NCBI RefSeq assembly: GCF_003945595.2
Contig: NW_024104295.1
Span: 496,001-560,000 of the forward strand
Length of the DNA: 64,000 nucleotides
Origin: Pipra filicauda
Lineage: Eukaryota; Chordata; Aves; Passeriformes; Pipridae
Direction of reading: 5' to 3'
Shown piece after piece: positions 49,519-61,218 of this stretch. How positions within the stretch are numbered: the first letter of the stretch is position 1; each line of letters opens with the position of its first letter. Made by a program: the position numbers and the translations under genes. Under the pieces are notes generated by a model, which saw only the letters and a program-made list of their open reading frames with translations, had not been told where the DNA came from and did not search any database.

Positions 49519-52500
49519 ATCTGTATCCTTTAGCTCTCTAAGAATGACATTTTAATACAGTGACCAAGTTAGATATCTGACTAAATAGAACTCTTCCTTT
49601 TTCCTTAACTCTATGTTTACCAAACCTAATCTCAAATTCCTTTGATAACACCCAAACTAATGCATGCAGGAATTTCTGTGCGCACAGCTGGTCTTGTATG
49701 TACAACATCCAGGGTGCAGTGTTGATAGTGCACAACTCTTTTTGTAGTCAGAAACTCGCTCTGACTTTGTACTGTGTGTGCCTGGAGCTCTGACTGATGT
49801 GCACAGGCCCGAAGATTTTACATAATGCCATAGTTCAGGCTTCTGGGTTTTAAAGAACCTTTATCCTCAGATCATTTCAAAATTAGAGGAAGAGGTTTAG
49901 TATTGAATATTTTTAATACTTCTTTGTCTGGAACTATATACTTTTTTTTTCCCTGTATGGCAGATGAATTATTCTAAAACTGTTTTGACAATTTGCTATA
50001 ATTCACATTATGTTTTCTAAAGAATTCAACGTACAACAATAAAACTGCCGTAGAATAAAACTACTGTGTTTAGTTACTTTTTTTTTTTTAATATGCCCTC
50101 CTCCTCCCCTCCCAAATCATTGCCTTTGTATTCCTATTCATCATTGGGTTTGCTGGTTTTGTTTGTTTGTTTTTGTTTTGTGCCTTTTTTTTTTAAACAG
50201 ATGTTCTGAATAGCTAACATGCTGTCTACCTACTTTCAGTGTTTGAAGTAGCAATCTCCTGTTTATTGCTTTGTGATTAAATTACTCTACTGGTAGTCCA
50301 TATATGTAACTTTTGGTTTAGGCTATAGGGACAGGTGGGAAAAGTTAGTTTGCTCGGTTTTTTCTGACATAGTCATAAGGAAGCCAATCCTGTGGTATGG
50401 CAGACTTGTTTCTTGAGAGAATAAATTTATTTCTCGTCATTGAAGGTTAAAGCTTGGCAGCTCTTTATTGTGGAGTCTTGTGTAATAGGGGCTGTCCAGA
50501 CATTGGTTTGTTGGGGCAAGTATGACGTCTAGGCTGCTGTTGGTAACAGTTTGGATTTTGTAAGGTTGCCCTTAATTGAACGGCTCTCTTGTGTTTGACA
50601 TTTGCTGCGACCTCTTGCTGTAAGCAAAGGGAGACAGTTAATGATTCTGAAGCTTGTCTTTCACTCAGAGTTGAAAATGAGGATGTTTACTTCTAGTTCC
50701 TATTCTAACTCTCAGTCATGGTTGAATTTTTACTTTTTTTCTTCTTTTTTCTTTCTTTTATTGCATCTCTATTACACTTGGGATTTTTAGAAACATACAG
50801 AAAAAATTATGTATGTACTGAGAATCTAGGTACTTAAAGGTTGCTTTATAGATACAGAAGTCTTAAAGATAAAACTTGCTAATTTTTTACAATTTTTATG
50901 TCTAGTCAGCGTTTGCAGAGGACTACTGGAAGTTAAGTTAGAAGCAGTGAAGAAAGAAATGAGAAAGTGGACTCTGAGTGGCAAACACAGCACTGAGAAA
51001 AAGGACAACTCACTGGAGCAAGAAGCAGAGGACACAAAGCAAGCTGAGAGGGAGGGAACTAAAGAAATAACTGGGAAAGTGGGGTGGAACTAATGTTAGC
51101 TGGCAGGGAAAGAGGAAAAATATGGACTTTCTTTTCTATTTGACTCATCACTTATATCAAACTGTAGTAAGTGTACCATCTCGTGGAGGATGAAAGATTA
51201 TTTTTACTTACCATTCCTTAGGTTGATTCTGTATTTGACACTGTTGTGGTAGGCAGAAGCTGCAGCCTATAGAGAGGAGTTTTATTGCAGACCCAGCTTT
51301 GTCATCTTGTAGTAACCGACTAATTAATTTTGTGCACTACCTCAGTCTTGGACTCTTCTGCTGAAGTAGTTCATGTGACTGGTTTGTCATGGTATTTGTG
51401 TGTGTTTGCACCTCAGCAATGGTACCAGAAATGGCAACTTGAGTATTCAAAGGGTGGTTGGTGGTAACTGCTTTCTCTCATAAATAGCCTGGCTGGAATG
51501 TAAATTGCTGACCTGGGGGTGAAGGCCTTTCCAGTCCATTGCAATTACTTGAGCTTTTGGTCCTCTTCCAAAACAGTGCGTTCCAGCTAGGCATCGCTGA
51601 TTCTTTAATTCTGCAAAAAATAAATTGCTTTTCCTTAAACGTGTTGTACTGTGGTGCAAAGGGACATTCCTTTGTGATACCAAACACCTCAATCCTTTGA
51701 CTGAAAAAGGTGTTGTCCTTGGTCTTGATCCAGTGAAGACATTGTTTATCTGTAAGTCCTTATAGATTTGTATTTGTAGATTTGGATTCGCTGAAGATGT
51801 CTCAGAACTTGTATATAGTTTATATATGCAAGACTGCTCCTATTTTTTTTCCCCCTTCAGCACAACTGAATGATCGTGTTTCTTCTTTTTTTCATCCAAT
51901 GCAAACTGGAATTGGCTATATTCTTGAATGCCTCAGAATTCATTAAATAATGGAATGGTAGTTTTCCAAGCCAGCATGAAATGAAATGGCTGTAAACATG
52001 TATACAAAAAAGGAAAACACTGAGATATTTGTTGCTAACATTCAGGTATACTGCCAGATCTTGGAGTAACAACATTATTTGTGCCAGGGTGGTGGGTAAT
52101 GCCAGGAGAGGAAACAGGTTCTGTATTAGGGACAAAATGGATTGGGACAGTGCAGTGGTTCCTCCAGAAACATCCCTTGATAGTAAATGTTGGTGGGTTT
52201 TTTTTAATTATTTTATTTTAAAAATTTATTTATTAAGAGGATGTTAAAATTATCAGTTATTACCTCTTTTGCTTCAGTGTCTTTGGATGGGAGAAGGGAA
52301 ACAAAGCCTTCTGTAATTCCCCACTGAAAACCTCTCTTGAAACCCTGACTCACTGGAGTATTCTCCAAATCACTTGATACAGTGTTTGAGTTTCTGCAAT
52401 TTAATGGCAAGTCTGTAAAATCTTGTGGACTGTGTATTTTTTTTAAAACAGCTTAGCTTTTCTATTTGTTATAATATAGTTTCTTTCCTTGTGTCTCTTC

Positions 52501-52767
52501 CTTCCTCCTGTAGTATTATGCATCTTGTTACTTTAGGCCCTAAACTGCCCCTTCTAAAGTACAATTTGTAAGCGTGTGGTTGTTATTTGTTTGTTTGTTT
52601 GTTTTTGGTTTTTTCCTCTTTTCATGCAGTATGGACTAAAATCAGTTTGTAGATCTTATGAGGTGCAGTGGAAACTTACTTTTCTATGTCCCTTCTTTGA
52701 ACATGGCAAGACATGAAATTATGCCTTTGTGGAATTTGGTAGTTTGGTAGTTTGGTTGAGAGTGCCA
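49519..52767. other. Non-coding stretch, possibly first intron
   Basis: No gene or repeat family recognised. A (TTTG)n run lies at 52586-52606 and T-rich runs occur near 50070 and 50190. A purine-rich open frame without a start at 50830-51093 is discussed among rejected items. Confidence 0.4.
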
Positions 52768-52938
52768 CAGGATGGTTAAGGTTGACAGGGATCTCTGGAG
52801 GTCATCTTGTTTAACCTCCCCATGCAAGCAGGCCCACCTAGAGCTGTTTGCCTAGGTGACTTCTGAGCCTCCCTGGACACTCTGTGCTCAGTCAGTATTG
52901 CTAAAAAAGATATGAGTTTCTTTAAGGCGGAATTTTAG
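52768..52938 (-). mobile_element. Old CR1 LINE 3' end
   Basis: The plus strand shows GATGGTTAAGGTTGACAGGG, ATCTCTGGAGGTCATCTTGT and TTAACCTCC, the reverse complement of a CR1 3' UTR. This continues through GAGCTGTTTGCCTAGGTGAC and a GTCAGTATTGCTAAAAAAGA segment matching the end of ORF2 in other CR1 copies. Its terminal octamers are lost. Divergence is higher than in the copies at 35611 and 63400. Confidence 0.75.
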
Positions 52939-55900
52939 TGGAGTCTTTAAAAACTTTGTAACTGGGGATGAGTATTTGATGAAGGATGCAACTTAAACCA
53001 AATTAAAAAAACACCAGAAAAAAACCCCAAACTTCTGGGGTTTCCTTGTTGCCAAGATGGTGTATACAGCCTTATGCTGCTCAAACTTGAAAAAGGTGGC
53101 ATTTTACTCTTCACTTACCTACCTAGTGCTTCCCTTTCATTCAGTTTTCTTATGATCTTGATCCCAAAAGAGCATGAGCCCAAGAAACAGTGAAATCCTC
53201 ATTTCCTTTACAAAGATGGAGAAGGAAGCCCTGCTTGCACTACTGGCTAAAGACCCCTTAATTCTGAAAGAATGCAACTTAGTCATGTCAGATTAAGGAG
53301 TTCTGGACATCATACATCCCTACATATATGCATTCCTCCTGCGCCTTTTCTGGTGCAGCTGATGCTGGTGGGTGCTCCATCTCTCTGTTCCTGAGTCTGG
53401 ATATGCATTTCAAACACACCTTTCTCTAGCTGGAGTCCCCAGTCTGAGAGAAGATTTTCTGGGAAACAAAAAAATATGTATTTATCAATTAATTTGCAGT
53501 TGGTAGTGTTTACTGCTTGACCAAAGTTGCTGCCTTTTTCTGTACTTTCCTTAGAATACTTTGAAACTATATTGCGTACATTCAGTTTTGCTGTGCAACT
53601 CAGATAAAATGTACAGCATAATATGCAAGACTACTATAATTAGGCTTTTACTAATTGTTTTAGAAGCTGATGATATATAACCTTTTGACCTAGGAAAGTT
53701 TTTAAAAGTGAAATGTAGCAGTACTATTTTTTTTCTTATAATTGACTTACCGTTTTCTGTTTAAACCAACTTTTTTCTTGCAGTATCGCATAAAATAGAG
53801 TAATCTCTACAGGCATGTCAGAGCTCAGCATCATGTTGTTGGGTATTGGGATGCCAATGGGGAAAAGTGACATGATCTTGGGATCATGCAAAACAGAACA
53901 TGGACTGTCAAGATAGTTAAGACTGAATATTGCTTTAGTAATGACAACTCCTACCTTGGAAACTGCATTCTGTCTGGCAAGAGTCTAAGTTTTGTAATGA
54001 GAAAATGTATTCTATCCTTTATTGATATGAATTTGTATGGAGATTACTTGGAAATGTTTGCTGGAAGAAGTTTTGTAAAATTATTTGTCTTCATTTTGAA
54101 ATCCAAAAGGACAGATTATATGTATTTGTTACTCAGTGATGGAGTATGTAATTAGTACTTTGGCTGAACATGTATTATGCATTTAGTTAGCAAATACTTT
54201 CCATTGTAACGTTTGTTCTAGTAAACCGTATTTTAAGTATGGATAATCCTCTTTTAACATAATTGGAACATGGAGCATCTTCAGTTTAAAGACTGATGGG
54301 ATAGTTGTAGTATGCTACTGTAATGTCAGCGAAGAAACACCGAAGTGCGAAGGAGTCACGTGCTATAAGCACGACTGCAAGATTTTTGTATTTCATCCAG
54401 TCCCGTTTCTAGTGTTCTCGTATATGGTGGTATAGTCATTATAAAGATTTTAATTGGCCAAGAGCTTGCCAGCTTGTGTTTGCCAACTATGCTGAAATCC
54501 TGGCCAAACTTCTTAAAATTATGCAGTAAATTGCAGTTGGCTGAAAATGGCAGATATAAATAGATGATATGGTGCTGAATTACAATTCATTATTGAAATT
54601 CAGCTGGTATGTAATAGATAGCCATAAAAAGGCAACATTGTTCCCCTAATATAGGCCTTTAAAAGAACACAGTATTTTTTTTTGTAAAGTTAATGTTTAT
54701 CACAAACTCATAAAGTCTAGTTCATAGTTTAGCGACTTTGTGAAAAAAAAACCAACAAACTTTTCTGTTCTTGAAAAGAAAGTGGTCTACTATCTAGTTG
54801 GTTTCCAGTGGGAATAGTTCATTATTTTTGGGGGGATTAGGCAAAAGTTGGATGAAAAGTGTATTTTATACATAAATTGCTTTTCAAGCATCTTGCTTCA
54901 GAAATCATATGGGAGAACAGTAGTATCTGTAGTTGATTATTATTTGTGTTGCCTTCTCCCCATAACAAAGAATATTTTGTACCCGATTGGAACTTTGAAA
55001 CTGGTAAGATACAAAGGCTTATTCATGGAATCAGATTTTACTAATCTGTATTTGGCTTCATAGTAGTGCCTTCCATAGGCTAGAATAGCATCAAAGTCCA
55101 ATTGCATGACATGTGGTGGCATGTATAGTGAGGACTCAAGGGACCTCATAATGTCTCTAGAGAGGCCTCCAGCAGACAGCAGGGACAGCTGTGGTGCCAG
55201 AACAGGTTACTTAGGGCTTGATTCAGTCATGTTTGTGCAAACTTCATCTGTGGAGGTTTTCAAATATCTCAGGGCAACCTGTGCTGCTGCTTGACTCTTC
55301 TCCCAGTGAAAATGGCTTTATGGGTTATGGGTTTCTCCAGCCTGTATGACGTGTGCTTTTGTGTTAGATCTTGACATTATTGTTTGCATTGCCTAACAGG
55401 ACGTTTTACAATTTGATTTTAGAAGAAGAGGGTCAGTTCCCTAACTTAGATGTTTCACCTACGTGCTGGGGCTGTTTCTTTTGCCCACAGAGAAGTTGTG
55501 TGCCTTAGAATCCAGGCTAAAACCCACTTCTTGGGGCAGGAGGTGCAGGGAGTGAGGAAATGCCATGTGTGGGTTATGTTTGATATCCTGTCTCCATGGA
55601 GGTTAGGCAAATGGGGCAATGCCAAGTATTGGGTGTGCAAAAGTCCAAAGTCTAGCATTTGCAAAGCATTATGTGAGGCCAACACCAGGGCCTAGTTCCT
55701 GAAGCTTTGTCAGTTTGTATTGTGCAGCTAGAAAAGCCATTGTTTAGTTGTTATCTCTGCTCCTCTGAAACTTGAGACCTGCAGTAGTTTGGGGTATTTT
55801 AGGTAAAAGACAAGCAGGTTAGTTTGAAGGACTTTCAGTAATGTTTCCAGTTACCTTGCTGCCTTCAAACTAGAAGTTCTTCTGTAGTAGGTGTCACGGG

Positions 55901-57169
55901 AGTGGTAAATTCGTGAATTACGACTCTTCAGCCCCTAGTTAGCACTTCCAAAATCACTTGACAGGAAAACGGGAAAGACAATAAGCAATTCCTCAGCCTA
56001 GGTAAGCTTTAAACCCACTTCTCCAGTACTCTAGCATCGTAAGTTGCTGAGGTCTGTTCACGTGTCTTCTGTTGAACTCTGCAGCTGAATGAACAAACTT
56101 CAATATCCTTGTGGGCAGGAAAACATAAAACTATTTCCTTTCTTTTAGAGTAATGGCAATGCTGAGGAAAATGGACCGATGAGTGCTACTGCCACTGAGC
56201 TAGAGTCTACTGTCTGCAGATGTGGTCTCTCAAACTTTATCTGTGTTACTGTGAAGTGTCTAACTGCTGCTGTATTCACTAACAGTATTAATGATGGGTA
56301 CATCAGCTGTCAGCATGCTAATAAGCATCATTAACTATCCTCAAAGCCGCTAAATGACACAGCTGTTGAAAAGGCAGGAGTTGCAGGCATCCTCGTGTCT
56401 GAGCTCCTCTTCCAGCTCTAATGGATGGAGCTCACTGAGGGAAAACCTGAGGGCAAAAGCTTGAAGGCAGATGAGTCTGTGTGAGAGATTCTTCCTTTTG
56501 ATGTTTGCTTTAAGGTTAACAGAGCACCAGGTCGCACTGGAATTGCTTGACTGGAGTTGTATTATTTTGGTGTCTAACAACCTGTGACCCTTTATTAGTT
56601 TCTGGTGTTATTATTGTAATTGCAGTATGACATCTAAAAGTTTTCAAATGATGCAGTGAGGTCAGCGTGCCCTCCTTGGTTACTTGTAGGTGCAGATTTA
56701 CTGGTAGCTAAACCTTTTTATTTTTCACTGTTCTCAGGGTGCCATCTTTTTTATGCTAAAGGTTACAAATTTTCTTTGTAAACTAAGTATCTCTGTGGGC
56801 AGATAGTAATATCCCATTACTGTACTTTTGTAATTTCATAATGCAAGTCTTGTAACCAATTCTTTTATGGGGTTCTCTTTATGGCCTTTGCCACAGAGCT
56901 TGGTCTCTGGATTTCCCAATAAAGACCAAACCTCTGAATGCTTTATATCCTTCACAATAAATCAGACCATTCACAGGCATCCAACAGAGAAATTAACGGT
57001 CTTCAATTTTTTTTTGCCTATGAAGGATAAAATCTCGCTCGCGTTTGCAGGAGGACTGCAAGGAGAAACGGGGCACTTCTGCTGGGAGGGTGAGGTTAAA
57101 TGGAAGTTGGGGAGGGAGATCTGCGGCACAAGGAGGAGGCGTTCAGTATCCGCTGCCCTGTGGGATTCT
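52939..57169. other. Non-coding stretch, no recognised element
   Basis: AT-rich sequence. A strong splice-acceptor-like tract ends at about 56148 (TTTCTTTTAG). It precedes an open frame reading SNGNAEENGPM, but no donor or homologue is recognised. Other open frames look random. Confidence 0.4.
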
Positions 57170-57340
57170 TGGGGGAAGTCAGAGGAGGGATGGGAGCGGC
57201 GGGCGCTGCCGAAGCGATCCGCGGCCACAGGAGGGAGCGCGGCGGCTCCGCGCCGGGCGCGGGGGCTGCTCTGCCCGGCTGCGCCCCCCGGCCCCGGCAG
57301 AGCGCACAGGGCAGGGTTTGTCCTTTGCGGGACATCTTCT
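57170..57340. promoter_or_regulatory. Small GC-rich, CpG-dense island
   Basis: A patch of about 170 bp, with weaker GC enrichment out to about 57490, containing dense CpG such as GCGGCGGCTCCGCGCCGGGCGC at about 57240-57260. It is too short for a classical island but stands out sharply. It might be an alternative promoter, an enhancer, or the first exon of another transcript, about 9 kb from the main island. The 254-codon open frame at 56867-57631 spans it and is not convincing, because it runs well into AT-rich sequence on both sides and has no domain. Confidence 0.5.
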
Positions 57341-57746
57341 CAGCCCTTCTATTCGCAGGGCCTCGCTTGCCGGGGCTGGGGCATCAATGCTATTTTATGT
57401 GTCCAGCGGAGTTTTAAAGGTTGCGTGGGGCGCTGGGTGCAGGGTGAGAACAAGAGTCCCTTTCTTCCCCGGGCTGCCGGCCTCTGGAGCTGCTGGAAAC
57501 TTTCAGTGAATGATAAAGTTATACTTTTCCTTAATCGTTTTATTTTCGTGGTTGACATTTTAAAAATTCTGAACAAATATCTGCAAAGGGCATCAAATAA
57601 GCTGAAAATTATTAAGATTCAAAGATCTTAACTTCAAAGATGAAGTTCAGTGATGTAAATATTTAAACCACAAATTCTTCGGTATATTAAACTAGTCAGC
57701 GCAAATCTATCTGGGGTTCTGTTGCCCACTCTGCTCAAAGGAACCA

Positions 57747-58489
57747 TCATTTAGCCATACAACACTGTTGGACACAGTTGTTATAACAATGGTATTTCTC
57801 TATTTGTGATTCCATACTAAACTGAATTTTAAGGATACTTGCTTTTCTCACCATCTTCACATTCTATCACTACAAGGACTTCATTTCTCAAATGCTCAAA
57901 GCAACCAAAACACACTATGACCAAGAATATCAATAACAGTTACTTCTCAACTGCTTTAAAACACTGCTGCTGTTTCTAAATCAAAGTTCACCAGATGCAT
58001 ACGAGGTAATCAGGTGCTCCAGCCAGTCTTGGTAGTTCCTTAGGTGCAATGCACATTCGAATTCAGAGACACAGAGAAATCCACCTGACTCCTCATTTTA
58101 CTGATGTCTCAGAACAATATTTCTAATCCCTTTCAGATTTGCCCAATTTTTTTTTCCGATGGGGTCTTTTTTGCCTCCTCTTACATTTGCTCTAGAACAA
58201 GAAATGGAATGGAAGTGATGACAAATATAGACACTTCTTCCTTTTGAGTCTATACCATGATATTTGACATGAAGCATAAAAGCATAGAGGTATTCAGACA
58301 GACTGTCACCACATTGCAGCTATCTCTCAGATTCAGTATATTTTTTATAGACCTGGATGTAGAGTCTACGTTTGTGAGATTTGACACGTCCTAGCAACTC
58401 CTAGCATGATGTCTAGGATCTTGAACCCACAAACTATCTTCACACCTCTTTCCCTTTACTCATTTTAGAAAGATATGGACATTAAACAT
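57747..58489 (+). repeat. Inverted repeat, left arm (743 bp)
   Basis: This segment pairs with the reverse complement of 60556-61218. From 57747 to about 58061 I count five or six substitutions and one 1-bp indel against the right arm (about 98% identity). Further in, similarity falls to roughly 80-85% and the left arm has extra sequence at about 58100-58185 that the right arm lacks. The outer limit is sharp: similarity is lost within some 12 bp. No open frame, LTR termini or known repeat family is recognised within the arm. Confidence 0.97.
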
Positions 58490-60555
58490 ACTATCCTCTT
58501 CTGAAATAAACCAACCCAGATGTACAAACAAATTAGTAATGTAGTAGAAAAATCACTAAGCCATAAAACCTAAAACCTCGAGGCTAGTTGTTCTGTAGTT
58601 GTATATCATATGCAACATTTAAGTATAACAATTTAGCTGTTCATTGTAACCAGGCAGAGCTGAAATACTGTGCTTATATCAGTTCATGAAATGTCAGGTA
58701 CTAAATTGGAACTGATTAAATGTGTGATTAATTTAGTTGATGCATTCCTTTTGAACAACTGCAAACTAACGTATGTAATAATAAAGTTGCGTTTTTGCAC
58801 TCCAGTAAGTATAAGCAGAACTCTTTATTTGTCACCCGCTCCCCCTGATTTTGCTTTATCCAGCTGAATAGCTGTAAAACTGTGAGACTTTCTGTAATGT
58901 GGAAGCAACAAGAAAAATATTTGTAGTCTCTTAAATAGTGTTTTTTGCCCAAAAAATGTCATATAGTTAAACAACAATTTTCTTCCATGCTTAAATATTA
59001 AATGACAGTAAACTTGTTGATTGTTGAGAATTGTTGATACAACAATTCTGGGCTTGGTGATTGGCCTATTTATTTATTTATTTACTGTCTACTGGAACTT
59101 TTTTATTACCATGGTACAAAGGATAATTCTCGTAAGACAGTGACTAATGGAACAGATGCTTTATAGATGCTTTTAGTTTTGAATTTTGGAACTAATACTA
59201 GCAGTTTTCAGGAATAGAATTAACACTTAGCTTCTTTCTGTAATAATGCTTAGCAGTGTTTTGTAGCTCATAGAAGGTACATTGCTGGACAAGCAGTGCT
59301 GAGTGCTTGTGTGCAGGATGGACTGCACACATCTACCTGTGCAGCTCTTTCAGCAGAAGAATCAGTAAGTTTAGATAGTAGCACTACAGAGTGATTTGAA
59401 AATAATAAGCTGGAGAATTCAGTAGCTTTTGTTAACTGTGAGAGTTTTTGTTTTCTTGTGCATAGGGGAACATGACCTACTCAGGTGACCATTAACTGAT
59501 AGAGTCATTCAAGTTGGTGTGTGAAGTGGGGAAGGAAGGTTGGAGAGGTAAGTGACAAGTCTGTAGCTAACTGTCAGAATTTGGAAGGAATTACAATAGA
59601 AGTATTCTCCTAAAGTTACTGTTCCTACAGTTTGCTGCTATCAGAGAACAGATGTGGGCTAATGAATATAAAAGTGTGGCCTGCCTTAAGTTTTACATAA
59701 GGTAGCAGTTCCACCCCTGATTCTTCTGTTGCTGTCTCCCTCCAGTTCTGTTGGGGTTTTAGCTCTGTAGTACAGAAAGGAACATTTTATCCACATTTTG
59801 TTATTAAATGGTTGGCTTAGGTTCCCACTTGTCTCCTGAGATACATGTGCGAGCATATTTGGAGAACTTGCTTAATAGTTTCATAATCCGTTTTTATGAA
59901 CAACTTGCATCTTTATTTCTTTGAGAAATACCTTCCAGGTGCAGTATATATCAGACAGGTTTGTCTGTGGGTGAGTATGCACCTCCTTAGTTGCACGTAC
60001 CTTTTTCTGCAGTCTAAGGAAGGCTTGGTGTGCATTGGTGGTGCTGCTTTTAGAAAGAACAAAGGGCCTGGAGATGTAGAGCCTGAGATGGAACTGTATC
60101 ACCTTGTGCTTGATGAAAGCTTACTTTGAACAACTGCTGTCCATAACACATGCTTTTGCTATATCACTCAGGTTAACTAAAAAGGATACTTTTTTATAAT
60201 CTTCTTTTTCACTTTCCCCCCTTTTTTTTTTCTTTCTTTTTTTTCCCCCCAATTTCCATCACGAGCATGTTCAAAGTCTTGACCTCCATCGCTTACACAC
60301 AACACATCTGTTTCATACACCTGATCAGTCAGTTTATTAGAAATGGTGTTAAGAGATGTCAGGCTTTCAGAATAGATTTCTTTTAACTGTGCCATAGAGT
60401 ACTGTGTGTTAAATATTATTTCATGTTTGTTTTTAAAAATTGTGTTTATCATCAAACACAACTACTACATAGTAGTTGAATAGTAAGTACAAACCAAAAT
60501 GGTGGCAGGAAGCATAAATATTCTCACGTTTGGGAATGATGAAAGAAAATACCTT
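58490..60555. other. Spacer of the large inverted repeat
   Basis: About 2.07 kb of AT-rich sequence between the arms. It contains a perfect 10-bp stem hairpin (AGAATTGTTG at 59027-59036 with CAACAATTCT at 59040-59049), a (TTTA)n run at about 59067-59085 and a 39-nt pure-pyrimidine mirror repeat at 60212-60250. No gene, transposase-like frame or known repeat is recognised. Confidence 0.8.
60212..60250 (+). repeat. Polypyrimidine mirror repeat
   Basis: Thirty-nine bases of only C and T: CTTT, then six C, ten T, CTTTC, eight T, six C. From 60216 the order is mirror-symmetric about CTTTC except that one T run has ten and the other eight bases. Such homopurine-homopyrimidine mirror repeats can form intramolecular triplex (H-DNA). 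Confidence 0.95.
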
Positions 60556-61218
60556 TTAATAACAATATCTTACTAAAATGAGTAAAGGTGGGGTGTGAAG
60601 ATGGTTTGTGGGCTCAAGATGCTAGACATCATGCTAGGAGTTACTAGGATGTCAAATATCACAAACATAGCCTCTACATCCAGGTTTATAATAAAATACT
60701 GATTCTGAGAGATGTCTGCAGTGTAGTGACTGTCTCAATACCTCTATGCTTTAATTCTTCATGTTAAATATCGTGGTATAGCCTCAAAAGGAAAAAGTGC
60801 CTATATTTTTACATTTCTGCTGTTGCCGTTCTTGTTCTAAAGCAAGTGCAAGAGATGGCAAAAATAAACTGAGGGTCAGGTGGACTTCTGTGTATCTCTG
60901 ATTTCGAATGTGCATTGCACCTAAGGAACTACCAAGACTGGCTGGAGCACCTGACTACCTCGTATGGTTCTGGTGAACTTTGATTTAGAAACAGCAGCAG
61001 TGTTTTAAAGCAGTTGAGAAGTAACTGTTATTGATATTCTTTGGTCATAGTGTGTTTTGGTTGCTTTGAGCATTTGAGAAATGAAGTCCTTGTAGTGATA
61101 GAATGTGAAGATGGTGAGAAAAGCAAGTATTCTTAAAATTCAGTTTAGTATGGAATCACAAATAGAGAAATGCCATTGTTATAACAACTGTGTCCAACAG
61201 TGTTGTATGGCTAAATGA
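60556..61218 (-). repeat. Inverted repeat, right arm (663 bp)
   Basis: Reverse-complement partner of 57747-58489. The outer part, about 60903-61218, is nearly identical to the left arm; the inner part is more diverged and some 80 bp shorter. Immediate flanks (AACCA outside the left arm, GGCTG outside the right) show no obvious target-site duplication, which argues against a simple DNA transposon with long terminal inverted repeats. Confidence 0.97.

Noticed and set aside
50830..51093. Purine-rich open frame reading VKLEAVKKEMRKW and so on
   Set aside because: It has no ATG near its start and no recognised homologue; a possible acceptor precedes it but no good donor follows. The Lys/Glu content reflects purine-rich DNA.
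56867..57631. 254-codon plus-strand open frame
   Set aside because: It starts and ends in AT-rich sequence, crosses the small GC island, has no domain, and overlaps other frames of similar quality.
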